This document shows positions 14,574 to 27,043 of a stretch of 64,000 nt of DNA, piece after piece (the first letter of the stretch is position 1; every line of letters begins with the position of its first letter). The notes below the pieces were generated by a model that had not been told where the DNA came from, made no database searches, and saw nothing but the letters and a program-made list of their open reading frames with translations. Origin of the DNA: Actinacidiphila epipremni (lineage in GTDB: Bacteria; Actinomycetota; Actinomycetes; Streptomycetales; Streptomycetaceae); contig NZ_JAATEJ010000031.1 of the NCBI RefSeq assembly GCF_012034175.1, positions 1 through 64,000 of the forward strand, written 5' to 3'. The position numbers and the translations under genes are program-made.

Positions 14574-16208
14574 ATGCCCGAAACCCGTACCGTCGCCCTT
14601 GTCACGCTCGGATGCGCCCGTAACGAAGTGGACTCGGAGGAGCTCGCCGGACGGCTCGCGGCGGACGGCTGGCTGCTGGTCGAGGACGCCGCGCACGCCG
14701 ATGTCGCCGTCGTCAACACCTGCGGCTTCGTCGAGGCGGCCAAGAAGGACTCCGTGGACGCGCTGCTGGAGGCCAACGACCTGAAGGATCACGGCCGTAC
14801 GCAGGCCGTCGTCGCCGTCGGCTGCATGGCCGAGCGGTACGGGAAGGAGCTGGCCGACGCGCTCCCCGAAGCCGACGCCGTCCTCGGCTTCGACGACTAC
14901 GCCGACATCTCCGACCGGCTGCGGACGATCCTGTCCGGCGGCATCCACGCCGCGCACACCCCGCGCGACCGGCGCAAGCTGCTGCCGGTCAGCCCGGCGG
15001 AGCGGCAGGCGTCAACGGTGGCGCTGCCGGGTCACTCGCAGGTGGGTCACTCGAACGGCGGTACCTCGGCGGGTGGCCGGGGGGCGGTGGGGGGTCCCGG
15101 GGCCAGCGGTTCCGCAGCGGGGGGCCCGGCGGCGGAAGGTGCCGCGGTGCAGGGTTCTGCGGCGGAGGGTGCTGCGGTGCAGGGTTCTGCGGCGGAGGGT
15201 CCCGCGGTGGACCTCGCCGATCTTCCGGACGGCGTCGCGCCCGCCTCGGGGCCGCGCCCGCCGCTGCGGCGCCGGCTGGACTCCGGGCCCGTCGCCTCGG
15301 TGAAGCTCGCCTCCGGCTGCGACCGGCGCTGCACCTTCTGCGCCATCCCCTCCTTCCGCGGCTCCTTCATCTCCCGCCGCCCCTCCGACGTCCTCGGTGA
15401 GACGCGCTGGCTGGCCGAGCAGGGCGTCCGCGAGGTGATGCTGGTCAGCGAGAACAACACCTCGTACGGCAAGGACCTCGGCGACATCCGGCTGCTGGAG
15501 ACGCTGCTGCCGGAGCTCGCGGCGGTCGACGGCATCGAACGGGTCCGGGTCAGCTATCTGCAGCCCGCCGAGATGCGGCCCGGGCTCATCGACGTCCTGA
15601 CCTCCACGCCCGGCGTCGTGCCGTACTTCGACCTGTCCTTCCAGCACTCCGCGGCCGGTGTGCTGCGGGCGATGCGGCGCTTCGGCGACACCGACCGCTT
15701 CCTGGAGCTGCTGGCCGCCATCCGGGCCAAGGCGCCGCAGGCGGGTGTGCGGTCCAACTTCATCGTCGGCTTCCCCGGCGAGAGCGAGGGCGACCTCGCC
15801 GAGCTCGAACGCTTCCTGACCGCCGCCCGGCTCGACGCGATCGGCGTGTTCGGCTACTCCGACGAGGAGGGCACCGAGGCCGCCGGCTACGACGGCAAGC
15901 TCGACGAGGACGTGGTCGCGGCGCGGCTGGCCCGGGTCTCCCGGCTCGCCGAGGAGCTGACCGCGCAGCGCGCCGAGGAGCGGGTCGGGGACACGGTGCA
16001 GGTGCTGGTCGAGGCCGTCGACGAGGAGACCGGCGAGATCACCGGGCGGGCCGACCACCAGGCGCCGGAGACGGACGGGCAGGTCGTGCTGGCCCCGGCG
16101 GTCCCCGGCTGGAAGGCGGAGCCCGGGACGTTCGTGACGGCGAAGGTGATCGCGGCGCAGGGCGTCGACCTGGTGGCCGAGCCGCTGGGCGGGGCGGTGG
16201 GCAGATGA
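14574..16208 (+). CDS. rimO: Ribosomal protein S12 methylthiotransferase RimO
   Basis: A 544-residue radical-SAM enzyme that methylthiolates an aspartate of ribosomal protein S12. The N-terminal UPF0004 domain has three cluster cysteines (TLGCARN, NTCGFVE, VGCMAER). The radical-SAM domain has CDRRCTFC (C-x3-C-x2-C), and a C-terminal TRAM domain follows (about 470-540). Between them, residues about 145-235 form a Gly/Ala-rich insertion, partly built from a 30-bp DNA repeat. Insertions here are usual in streptomycetes, but the repeat makes this one longer than the basic enzyme (about 440 residues). The stop codon overlaps the next ATG (ATGA), so the next gene is translationally coupled. Distinguished from MiaB (36210) by the order and wording of the cysteine motifs. 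Confidence 0.95.
   Translation: MPETRTVALVTLGCARNEVDSEELAGRLAADGWLLVEDAAHADVAVVNTCGFVEAAKKDSVDALLEANDLKDHGRTQAVVAVGCMAERYGKELADALPEADAVLGFDDYADISDRLRTILSGGIHAAHTPRDRRKLLPVSPAERQASTVALPGHSQVGHSNGGTSAGGRGAVGGPGASGSAAGGPAAEGAAVQGSAAEGAAVQGSAAEGPAVDLADLPDGVAPASGPRPPLRRRLDSGPVASVKLASGCDRRCTFCAIPSFRGSFISRRPSDVLGETRWLAEQGVREVMLVSENNTSYGKDLGDIRLLETLLPELAAVDGIERVRVSYLQPAEMRPGLIDVLTSTPGVVPYFDLSFQHSAAGVLRAMRRFGDTDRFLELLAAIRAKAPQAGVRSNFIVGFPGESEGDLAELERFLTAARLDAIGVFGYSDEEGTEAAGYDGKLDEDVVAARLARVSRLAEELTAQRAEERVGDTVQVLVEAVDEETGEITGRADHQAPETDGQVVLAPAVPGWKAEPGTFVTAKVIAAQGVDLVAEPLGGAVGR
15129..15208 (+). repeat. 30-bp tandem repeat (2.7 copies) in rimO
   Basis: Units at 15129-15158 and 15159-15188 and a partial unit at 15189-15208 differ at only a few bases and encode AAEGAAVQGS repeats in the RimO interdomain insertion. 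They stay in frame, so length changes here would be tolerated. Confidence 0.85.
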
Positions 16209-17641
16209 GCGGGGCGCCCGCGCCGGCCGCGTCGCCCTCGCCGTCTTCTTCCTCTTCGTCGTCGTCCTCGTCCTCGTCGTCCGCTGCGTCGCCGTCTTCT
16301 GCGTCGTCGTCCGGCGCGGCCTCCTCGTCCGGGCCGTCCGCCTCCGCCCCCGGCTCGGCGGCTGCGGCGCCGGGCGGCGCGACGGGTTCGACGGTGGCCC
16401 CGGACGAGGTCATGGCCGGCGGGGCGGGGCCGCAGGGCGGCAAGCCGCGGCTCTGGAACGTCGCCAATCTGCTGACGATGACGCGGCTGGTGCTCGTGCC
16501 CGGCTTCGTCCTGCTGCTCGTCCACGGCGACGGGCACGACCCGGCGTGGCGCTCCTTCGCGTGGGCGGCGTTCGCCGTCGCGATGATCACCGACCTCTTC
16601 GACGGCGAGCTGGCCCGGCGGTACGGCCTCGTCACGGACTTCGGCAAGATCGCCGACCCGATCGCTGACAAGGCCATCATGGGCGCGGCGCTCATCGGCC
16701 TGTCGGGGCTGGGCGACCTGCCGTGGTGGGTGACCGCGGTGATCCTCTTCCGTGAGCTGGGCATCACGCTCATGCGCTTCTGGGTGATCCGGCACGGCGT
16801 GATCCCGGCGAGCCGCGGGGGCAAGCTCAAGACGCTCACGCAGGGCGTCGCCGTGGGGATGTACATCCTGGTGCTGACCGGGCCGCTGGCGAGCCTGCGG
16901 GCGTGGCTGATGGCCGCGGCGGTGGTGCTGACGGTGGCGACGGGCCTGGACTACGTACGGCAGGCCGTGGTGCTGCGGCGGGCGGGGCTCGCGGCGGAGC
17001 GGGCGGCGGCGCAGGGGGACGGGGCAGTCGGGCCGGACGGGGCTGCCGGGTCGGGCGGTGTGGCCGGGGCTGCCGGGTCGGGCGCGCAGGGTGCCGGCGA
17101 GGGCGCGGCCGGTTCCGCCGCGGAGGGCGGGGCGGCTGCCGGGGCCGAGCCCGCCGGGAGCACGGGGCCCGCCGCCGAGGCGCTGCGGCTGCTGGAGGAG
17201 CGGGGCTGGACGCTCGCGGTCGCGGAGTCGCTGACCGGCGGGCTGCTGGCCGCCGAGCTGACCGGGGTGCCGGGCGCGTCCCGCAGCTTCCGCGGTTCGG
17301 TGACGGCGTACGCGACCCCGCTCAAGGAGCAGCTGCTCGGCGTGGACGGCGCGCTGCTGGCCGCGCGCGGCGCGGTCGATCCGGACGTGGCCCGGCAGAT
17401 GGCCCTCGGCGTACGGGACCGGCTCGGGGCCGACTGGGGCGCCGCCACGACCGGCGTCGCGGGTCCCGACCCGCAGGACGGGCAGCCGGTCGGCACGGTT
17501 TTCGTGGCGGTCGCGGGCCCGGACGGTTCCGTCCAGGTCGCGCCGCTGCTGCTCGCCGGGGACCGTACGGCGATCCGCCGCGCCTCGGTCGGCGCCGTGC
17601 TCGATCTGCTCCTCGAACAGCTGCGGAAGACCTTCGAATAA
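16205..17641 (+). CDS. pgsA-cinA: PgsA-CinA fusion: phosphatidylglycerophosphate synthase + NMN deamidase-like domain
   Basis: One 478-residue frame carrying two enzymes that are normally separate neighbouring genes. Residues 1-75 are low-complexity, with a run of 13 Ser at 14-26. Residues about 82-262 are a CDP-alcohol phosphotransferase with the complete motif D130-x2-D133-G134-x2-A137-R138-x8-G147-x3-D151-x3-D155. It would make phosphatidylglycerophosphate from CDP-diacylglycerol and glycerol-3-phosphate in the membrane. Residues 263-322 are a Gly/Ala linker. Residues 323-478 are a CinA C-terminal (PncC) domain (VAESLTGGLLAAEL, FRGSVTAYATPLK, TTGVAGPDPQDGQPVGTV), which deamidates nicotinamide mononucleotide. 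The start overlaps the rimO stop. An in-frame GTG at 17060 could give a separate CinA, but no ribosome site precedes it. A start at M70 would remove the Ser tract. Confidence 0.85.
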   Translation: MSGAPAPAASPSPSSSSSSSSSSSSSAASPSSASSSGAASSSGPSASAPGSAAAAPGGATGSTVAPDEVMAGGAGPQGGKPRLWNVANLLTMTRLVLVPGFVLLLVHGDGHDPAWRSFAWAAFAVAMITDLFDGELARRYGLVTDFGKIADPIADKAIMGAALIGLSGLGDLPWWVTAVILFRELGITLMRFWVIRHGVIPASRGGKLKTLTQGVAVGMYILVLTGPLASLRAWLMAAAVVLTVATGLDYVRQAVVLRRAGLAAERAAAQGDGAVGPDGAAGSGGVAGAAGSGAQGAGEGAAGSAAEGGAAAGAEPAGSTGPAAEALRLLEERGWTLAVAESLTGGLLAAELTGVPGASRSFRGSVTAYATPLKEQLLGVDGALLAARGAVDPDVARQMALGVRDRLGADWGAATTGVAGPDPQDGQPVGTVFVAVAGPDGSVQVAPLLLAGDRTAIRRASVGAVLDLLLEQLRKTFE

Positions 17642-17805
17642 CGGCTGCGGTGTGCGTTCGGCGGCGGTGGGCAGGGAAGAACACAGGGGGATGTGATGTT
17701 TGCAGCCCTGAGTGAACACGTCTTCGCTCCCCGCACGGCTGGTGTCCGAGGCGGTACGGTGGGGCGAGAAGGATGCGGTACCGCGATCCGAGGAGGGAGC
17801 CACCG

Positions 17806-18198
17806 ATGATTCTGCTCCGTCGCCTGCTGGGTGACGTGCTGCGTCGGCAGCGCCAGCGCCAGGGCCGCACCCTGCGCGAGGTCTCCTCGTCCGCCCGGGT
17901 CTCGCTCGGCTATCTCTCAGAGGTCGAGCGGGGGCAGAAGGAGGCTTCCTCCGAACTGCTCTCGGCGATCTGCGAAGCCCTGGACGTGCCGATGTCCGAG
18001 GTGATGCGCGAGGTCAGCGACGATCTTTCGCTGGCGGAGCTGGCGCAGTCCGCGGCGTCCGAGACCACCGCGGCGCCCATGCGCCCGCTGCTCGGCACCG
18101 TTACGTCGGTCACGTCCGTCACGTCCGCTCCGGACGAACGGATCACCATCAAGGCCCCGAAGAAGTCCGCCGAAGCCGTGGACGTCGTCGCCGCCTGA
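17806..18198 (+). CDS. clgR: ClgR-type transcriptional regulator of clp/lon
   Basis: A 130-residue helix-turn-helix regulator. The Xre-type domain covers about residues 5-65 (VLRRQRQRQGRTLREVSSSA, SLGYLSEVERGQKEASSELL). In Streptomyces and Corynebacterium ClgR activates clpP, clpC and lon protease genes and is itself unstable. The C-terminus ends VVAA, and the terminal Ala-Ala is known to mark ClgR for ClpP-dependent loss, which fits here. The ATG at 17806 has AGGAGGG 8 nt upstream; an in-frame start at 17773 would add 11 residues without a better site. It lies just after cinA as in other actinobacteria. TACGGT near 17755 may be its -10. Confidence 0.88.
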   Translation: MILLRRLLGDVLRRQRQRQGRTLREVSSSARVSLGYLSEVERGQKEASSELLSAICEALDVPMSEVMREVSDDLSLAELAQSAASETTAAPMRPLLGTVTSVTSVTSAPDERITIKAPKKSAEAVDVVAA

Positions 18199-18219
18199 TC
18201 TTCCTGCCGTCGTCACCAC

Positions 18220-18248
18220 CCGCCGCCGGGCCCACCGCCCGGCGGCGG
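18220..18248 (+). terminator. Hairpin after clgR
   Basis: CCGCCGCCGGG pairs with CCCGGCGGCGG (18220-18230 with 18238-18248). No T tract, which is common for streptomycete terminators. Confidence 0.6.
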
Positions 18249-18301
18249 TGCCGTGCGCGGGGGCCGTGTCCGGGGGCCGTGTCCGGGGGCTCCGGGGGGC
18301 G

Positions 18302-18325
18302 GTTTCGCTTTGCCGTGTTCGAAAC
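18302..18325. repeat. Inverted repeat GTTTCG-N12-CGAAAC upstream of dpsB
   Basis: Six-base arms with a 12-base spacer, 87 bp before dpsB, followed by another GGTCG-AAA-CCGACC repeat near 18360. They may be regulator sites for the stress-type dps gene; no known consensus was matched. Confidence 0.35.
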
Positions 18326-18412
18326 GGCGAGGCAGGGTAGGCGGTGAGCGTCGGAAAACGGTCGAAACCGACCTGACCGGTCTGATGGCGTCGATCCGCT
18401 GGGAGATACCGC

Positions 18413-18883
18413 ATGACTGTCGTGAAGAGCCCGCTGTCCGAACAGGACCTCAAGGTCGTCAGCGACGCCCTCCAGGGTGCGCTGGTGGATCTGCTCGACC
18501 TGTCGCTGCTGGCCAAGCAGGTGCACTGGAACGTGGTGGGGCCGCGCTTCCGCTCCATCCACCTCCAGCTCGACGAGGTCGTCAGCACCGCGCGCACGCA
18601 CTCCGACACCGTGGCCGAGCGCGCCTCCGCCATCGGCGTCTCCCCTGACGGCAGGGCCGGCACGATCGCCAAGACCAGCGGCATCGACACGGTCACCGAC
18701 GGCTGGGTCAAGGACGCCGAGGTCGTCGAGATCATGGTCGCGGCGCTGCACGCCGCCATCACCCGGATGCGGGAACGCATCGAGACGACGGAGAAGCCCG
18801 ACCCCGTCACGCAGGACATCCTGATCGGCATCACCGCCGACCTGGAGAAATTCCACTGGATGTTCCAGGCCGAGAACGTCTGA
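18413..18883 (+). CDS. dpsB: Dps-family ferritin-like protein (DpsB type)
   Basis: A 156-residue miniferritin that oxidises and stores iron and can compact DNA. All five ferroxidase residues of the family are present with the right spacing: H38, H50, D54, D65 and E69 (VHWNVVGPRFRSIHLQLDEV, HSDTVAERA). The length is normal, without the long basic tails of some paralogues. Position after clgR corresponds to dpsB (SCO5756) of S. coelicolor, one of three dps genes that affect nucleoid condensation in spores. The ATG has GGGAG 8 nt upstream. The 214-bp gap before it contains a hairpin, a repeated GGGGGCCGTGTCC unit and inverted repeats. Confidence 0.93.
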   Translation: MTVVKSPLSEQDLKVVSDALQGALVDLLDLSLLAKQVHWNVVGPRFRSIHLQLDEVVSTARTHSDTVAERASAIGVSPDGRAGTIAKTSGIDTVTDGWVKDAEVVEIMVAALHAAITRMRERIETTEKPDPVTQDILIGITADLEKFHWMFQAENV

Positions 18884-18908
18884 CCGCTCGCAGGGGGCAG
18901 CGCAGTCC

Positions 18909-18928
18909 GGGGCCGCACATGCGGCCCC
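18909..18928 (+). terminator. Hairpin after dpsB
   Basis: GGGGCCGCA-CA-TGCGGCCCC is a perfect 9-bp stem, 26 nt after the dpsB stop, without a T tract. Confidence 0.65.
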
Positions 18929-18958
18929 GCCGCGAACTCGGGGTCGAAGGAGGCGGCC

Positions 18959-19408
18959 ATGCGTCCGCTCCACCCGCTCCCGCTCCCGCTCCCCGTCACC
19001 TCCGCCGGCCCGCGCCCGAGCGCTGCGGCCTCCCGGGCCGCGCGCGGGCCCGCGACTCCGGCACCCCGCGCCGTCCCGTGCGCCGGGCAGGCGGGCGCGT
19101 CGCCGGTGGAGCCCGGCGCCCCCGCCGGCCGCCACGGTGCGGAGCCGGGCCGCTGCGAGCGCCCGGGCCGTCCGCGGTCGGCCTCGCGGCGGCTGCGCTG
19201 CGTCATCGGCGTGATCGGCGGCGTCCTGTGGTGGGGCGCGGTGTTCCGGTTCGCCGCCGGCCCGGGTGAGGCCGCCCCCTGGCTCAACGCTCTCGTCGCG
19301 GGCGGCTGGGGCCTTGGCCTCATACCGCTGCACGCCGTCCCCGCCCGCGCCTCCCGCCGCCGCACCGCCCGCGCCCGGCCCGCCGACCCCGCCCTGCGAA
19401 CCCCGTGA
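18959..19408 (+). CDS. Small predicted membrane protein
   Basis: A 149-residue protein of unknown function. The first 80 residues are Pro/Ala/Arg-rich and probably disordered. Two likely membrane segments follow (about 82-103, CVIGVIGGVLWWGAVF, and about 111-130, LVAGGWGLGLIPLHAV), then a basic tail. Support for coding comes from the AGGAGGCGG ribosome site just before the ATG and from its position between dpsB and nei, where other streptomycetes also carry a small membrane protein. The N-terminal sequence is of low quality as evidence. It is convergent with nei. Confidence 0.6.
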   Translation: MRPLHPLPLPLPVTSAGPRPSAAASRAARGPATPAPRAVPCAGQAGASPVEPGAPAGRHGAEPGRCERPGRPRSASRRLRCVIGVIGGVLWWGAVFRFAAGPGEAAPWLNALVAGGWGLGLIPLHAVPARASRRRTARARPADPALRTP

Positions 19409-19447
19409 GCCCGCCGCAACCCAAGAGCCGCTGACCCCGCGCAGCCC

Positions 19448-20254
19448 TCAGGCCCACTCGTCCGGCACCGGCCCCCGCTGGCAGCGCGGGCACCAGTACG
19501 CCACCCGCCGCTGGTCCGCCGGGCCGTGCTCACCGCCCCGCACCGCCGTACCGCAGCGCAGGCACGGCTGGTGCGCCCGGCCGTAGACCCAGTGCATACG
19601 GCCGCGCCGCGTATCGCCGGTCGTCACATGCCCGGGCCTGGCCTTGTTCGCCTCCAGCAGCCGCTTGGCGAGCACGACCAGCTTCTGCGGCGCCGGCACC
19701 TCGCCGAACGGCGTCCACGGCGTCACCCCGCGCAGGAAGCACAGCTCCGCCACATAGACGTTGCCGATCCCGGCGAGATTGCGCTGGTCCAGCAGCGCCT
19801 CACCCACCGGCCGGCCCGGCTCCGCCGCCAACCGCCGCAGCGCCTGCGCCGCATCCCAACCCGGCCCGAGCAGATCCGGCCCCAGATGGCCCACCACCTG
19901 CGGCTCGTCCTGCGTGGCCAGCAGAGCCAGCACCGGCAGCCGGTAGCCCACCGCCGTCCGCTCCTCGTCCCCGAGCACCGCCCGCACCTGGTGCTCGGGC
20001 CCGCCCCGCCACCGCTCACCGGGCGCGTACAGGTGCCAGGAGCCGTCCATCCGCAGATGCGAGTGCAGCGTCGTGTCCCCGTCCAGCCGGGTCAGCAGGT
20101 GCTTGCCCCGCGGCACCACCTCCAGCACCCGGCGGCCGGTGAGGTCCACCGTCGCCAGCTGCGGCACCCGCAGGTCGGCGCGCACCAGCTCCCGCCCGGC
20201 GAGCGCCGCATGCAGCCGCCGGGCCGTCAGCCAGACCGTGTCTCCTTCAGGCAC
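19448..20254 (-). CDS. Fpg/Nei-family DNA glycosylase (endonuclease VIII type)
   Basis: A 268-residue base-excision repair glycosylase/AP lyase for oxidised bases. It begins V-P-E-G-D; after Met removal Pro2 is the catalytic amine and Glu3 the partner. The H2TH region (RNLAGIGNVYVAELCFL) precedes a C-terminal zinc finger with CLRCG and YWCPRC. PEGDT rather than PELPE places it with Nei. The GTG at 20254 is fixed by the PEGD motif. A CATGAT box on the minus strand at 20261-20266 would start transcription on that GTG (leaderless), and GGAGGA just before the GTG is too close for normal use. It is followed on the other side by the MITE and lhr, so it may once have been in one unit with lhr. Confidence 0.93.
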   Translation of the reverse strand: MPEGDTVWLTARRLHAALAGRELVRADLRVPQLATVDLTGRRVLEVVPRGKHLLTRLDGDTTLHSHLRMDGSWHLYAPGERWRGGPEHQVRAVLGDEERTAVGYRLPVLALLATQDEPQVVGHLGPDLLGPGWDAAQALRRLAAEPGRPVGEALLDQRNLAGIGNVYVAELCFLRGVTPWTPFGEVPAPQKLVVLAKRLLEANKARPGHVTTGDTRRGRMHWVYGRAHQPCLRCGTAVRGGEHGPADQRRVAYWCPRCQRGPVPDEWA

Positions 20255-20330
20255 TCCTCCATCATGCCGCCCCCGCCCGACATACCCCCGGGCCGCCCGG
20301 CGGCGCGCACGCTCCTCCCCGCCATGACCG

Positions 20331-20561
20331 CTAGGGCCTGTTTTAAAAGTAGCGTCGTCCCGCCCGTAAGGGCGGGGGCCGGCGGGGCTGGGTGCGTGCG
20401 ATTGCAAGGCGGGGGGAGGAGAGCGCTGGGGGTACCTCCCGCCGAAGGCAGGGGGAGGGCTGCGCCGACGACCGACAACGCGGCTGGGGGCACCCCCACG
20501 CGCAGCCGTGGGGGAGTGCGTGCCCAGCCCCTCCGGGCAGACGGGACTTTTAAAACAGGCC

Positions 20562-20565
<4 letters not shown>
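20331..20565. mobile_element. MITE-like element with 20-bp terminal inverted repeats
   Basis: The left end 20331-20350 (CTAGGGCCTGTTTTAAAAGT) is the exact reverse complement of the right end 20546-20565. CTAG at each edge is both palindromic and a likely 4-bp target duplication, so the element proper is about 227 bp (20335-20561). It holds no gene. Inside are two hairpins typical of streptomycete intergenic repeats: CTCCCGCC/GGCAGGGGGAG near 20436-20458 and CCCCCACG/CGTGGGGG at 20493-20514. The ends and CTAG target recall IS5-family (IS427-type) elements; this link is an inference. It fills the nei-lhr gap and provides the lhr stop codon. Confidence 0.8.
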
Positions 20566-25217
<4,652 letters not shown>

Positions 25218-25308
25218 GCCTCCATCCTGCCTCGCCGCACCGACAGCCCGCTGACCTCGATCGCCGCCCTGTGGATAACTTCTGGCGCGGCCACGCCACA
25301 ATGGCCTC

Positions 25309-26154
25309 ATGACCCCGCGCGAGCAGGCCCGGCACTGGGAGCACCCCGCGCTGCCGGGCGTCGACCTGCTGCGGGCCCGCTACGTCCGGCACACCTTCTC
25401 CCGTCATGCCCATGACGGCTATGTCATCGCCGCGGTCACCGGAGGGGTCGAGGGCATCGGCCTGCCGGACGGACCGGCGCGGGCCGGCGCCGGCGGCGTC
25501 GTCCTCATCAACCCCGAGACCCCGCACTCGGCCTACGCGGGGACGGAAGAGGGCTGGGCGTACCACGTCCTCTATCCCGCACCGCACGTCGTCGCCGCGG
25601 TGGCCGCCGACCTGTCGGTCCCGCCGGGCACCCCCTCCTTCACGGCCACCGTCCTGCACGACCCCGCCACCGCCCGGATGGTCTCGGGCGTCCACGCGGC
25701 GGCCGAGAGAGACGACGCCCTCGCGGCCGATACCCGCCTGCGGCTCCTGCTCGCCCGCCTGCTCACCCGGCACGGCTCGGGACCGGTCACCGCACCGGGC
25801 GGCGCCGGCCGGACCGTCGCCGCCCGCGCCCGCGAGCTGCTGCTCGGCCGGCTCGCCGACCCGCCGAGCCTCGACGAGCTGGCCGCCGAGTTCGGCACCA
25901 GCCCCTTCGCCCTGCTCCGCGCGTTCAAGACCGCCTACGGCCTGCCCCCGCACGCCTGGCTGACCGGGGAGCGGGTCAGGGCCGCCCGCCGGCTGCTCGA
26001 CACCGGCGTCCCACCCGCCCTCGCCGCGACCTGCGTCGGCTTCACCGACCAGCCGCACCTCAACCGCCATTTCACCCGGATCGTCGGCGTCCCGCCCGGC
26101 GCCTACCAGCGCGAGCGCAAGAACGTACAAGACCGGCCGCCGGCCGCTCCCTAG
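25309..26154 (+). CDS. AraC-family transcriptional regulator
   Basis: A 281-residue regulator. The N-terminal half is an AraC-type cupin ligand domain (HTFSRHAHDGYVIAAVTGG, GGVVLINPETPHSA). The C-terminal half (about 165-265) has the two helix-turn-helix units (SLDELAAEFGTSPFALLRAFKTAYGLPPHAWL, PPALAATCVGFTDQPHLNRHF). It lies 9 bp before azlC and divergent from lhr, so it probably controls the azlCD exporter in response to an amino acid; that is an inference from context. CACAAT at 25297-25302 would place the transcript start on the A of the ATG (leaderless). Confidence 0.9.
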   Translation: MTPREQARHWEHPALPGVDLLRARYVRHTFSRHAHDGYVIAAVTGGVEGIGLPDGPARAGAGGVVLINPETPHSAYAGTEEGWAYHVLYPAPHVVAAVAADLSVPPGTPSFTATVLHDPATARMVSGVHAAAERDDALAADTRLRLLLARLLTRHGSGPVTAPGGAGRTVAARARELLLGRLADPPSLDELAAEFGTSPFALLRAFKTAYGLPPHAWLTGERVRAARRLLDTGVPPALAATCVGFTDQPHLNRHFTRIVGVPPGAYQRERKNVQDRPPAAP

Positions 26155-26163
26155 CCTGAACGG

Positions 26164-26976
26164 GTGACCGCAGCACCGATGTCCGGCCCGGCCGCCGGCC
26201 TGTCCGGCGACCCGTCCCCTGTCCCGTCCTCTGTCCCGTCCCGCTCCCGCGTGGTCCGTGACGCCCTCGGCGTCGGTGTGGCCGTGGGCCTGTCCGGTTT
26301 CGCCTTCGGCGTGACCTCCGCCGGCGCCGGGCTCACCGTGCTCCAAAGCTGCGTGCTCTCGCTGCTGGTCTTCACCGGCGCCTCCCAGTTCGCGCTGGTC
26401 GGGGCGCTCGGCGCGGGCGGCAACCCCTTCGCGGCGGCAGCCGGCGCCTTCTTCCTCGGCACCCGCAACGCCTTCTACGGGCTCCGGCTCTCCCAGATCC
26501 TCCGGCTGCCGGCGGCGCTGCGCCCGCTGGCCGCCCAGTGGGTCATCGACGAGACGTCCGCGGTCGCGCTGGCCCAGAAGGACCGCGCGAGCGCCCGGCT
26601 CGGCTTCACCGTGACGGGCGCGAGCCTGTACACGCTGTGGAACCTGACCACCCTCGGCGGCGCGCTGGGCGCCTCCGCGCTCGGCGACCCCGCCGCCTGG
26701 GGCCTGGACGCCGCCGGTCCCGCCGTCTTCCTCGCGCTGCTCGCCCCCATGCTCACAGGCCGCACCGAGCGGGCGGTCGCCGCGCTCGGCGCGGTCCTCG
26801 CCCTGACCTGCCTGCCGCTGCTCCCCGCCGGGGTGCCGGTGCTTGTCGCGGCCCTCGCCGCGCCCCTGGCGCTCGCCGCCGGGCGGGCCGCTCCGGCCCG
26901 GGCCCGGGCCCGGACGCGGCGCCGGTCCCGCCGGTCCCGCCGGTCGGGGAGGGCGGGCGCGGCGGGAAGCCCGTAG
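26164..26976 (+). CDS. azlC: AzlC-family branched-chain amino acid exporter subunit
   Basis: A 270-residue membrane protein with several hydrophobic segments and AzlC signatures: VGLSGFAFGV, SLLVFTGASQFALVG, FFLGTRNAFYGLRL, WVIDETSAVAL. AzlC works with AzlD to export branched-chain amino acids. The C-terminal tail is Arg-rich (about 245-265). GTG start 9 nt after the araC stop, so translation is probably coupled. An internal ATG at codon 6 (MSGPAAG) is an alternative start. Confidence 0.88.
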   Translation: MTAAPMSGPAAGLSGDPSPVPSSVPSRSRVVRDALGVGVAVGLSGFAFGVTSAGAGLTVLQSCVLSLLVFTGASQFALVGALGAGGNPFAAAAGAFFLGTRNAFYGLRLSQILRLPAALRPLAAQWVIDETSAVALAQKDRASARLGFTVTGASLYTLWNLTTLGGALGASALGDPAAWGLDAAGPAVFLALLAPMLTGRTERAVAALGAVLALTCLPLLPAGVPVLVAALAAPLALAAGRAAPARARARTRRRSRRSRRSGRAGAAGSP

Positions 26977-27043
26977 AGGAATCCGGCGGGACATCTGCCA
27001 GGACACCCATGAACAGGACATCCATGAAGAAGGGGAAACGGCG

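Noticed and set aside
15129..15208. Possible CRISPR-like repeat
   Set aside because: The repeats are contiguous without spacers and stay in frame inside rimO; no cas genes are near.
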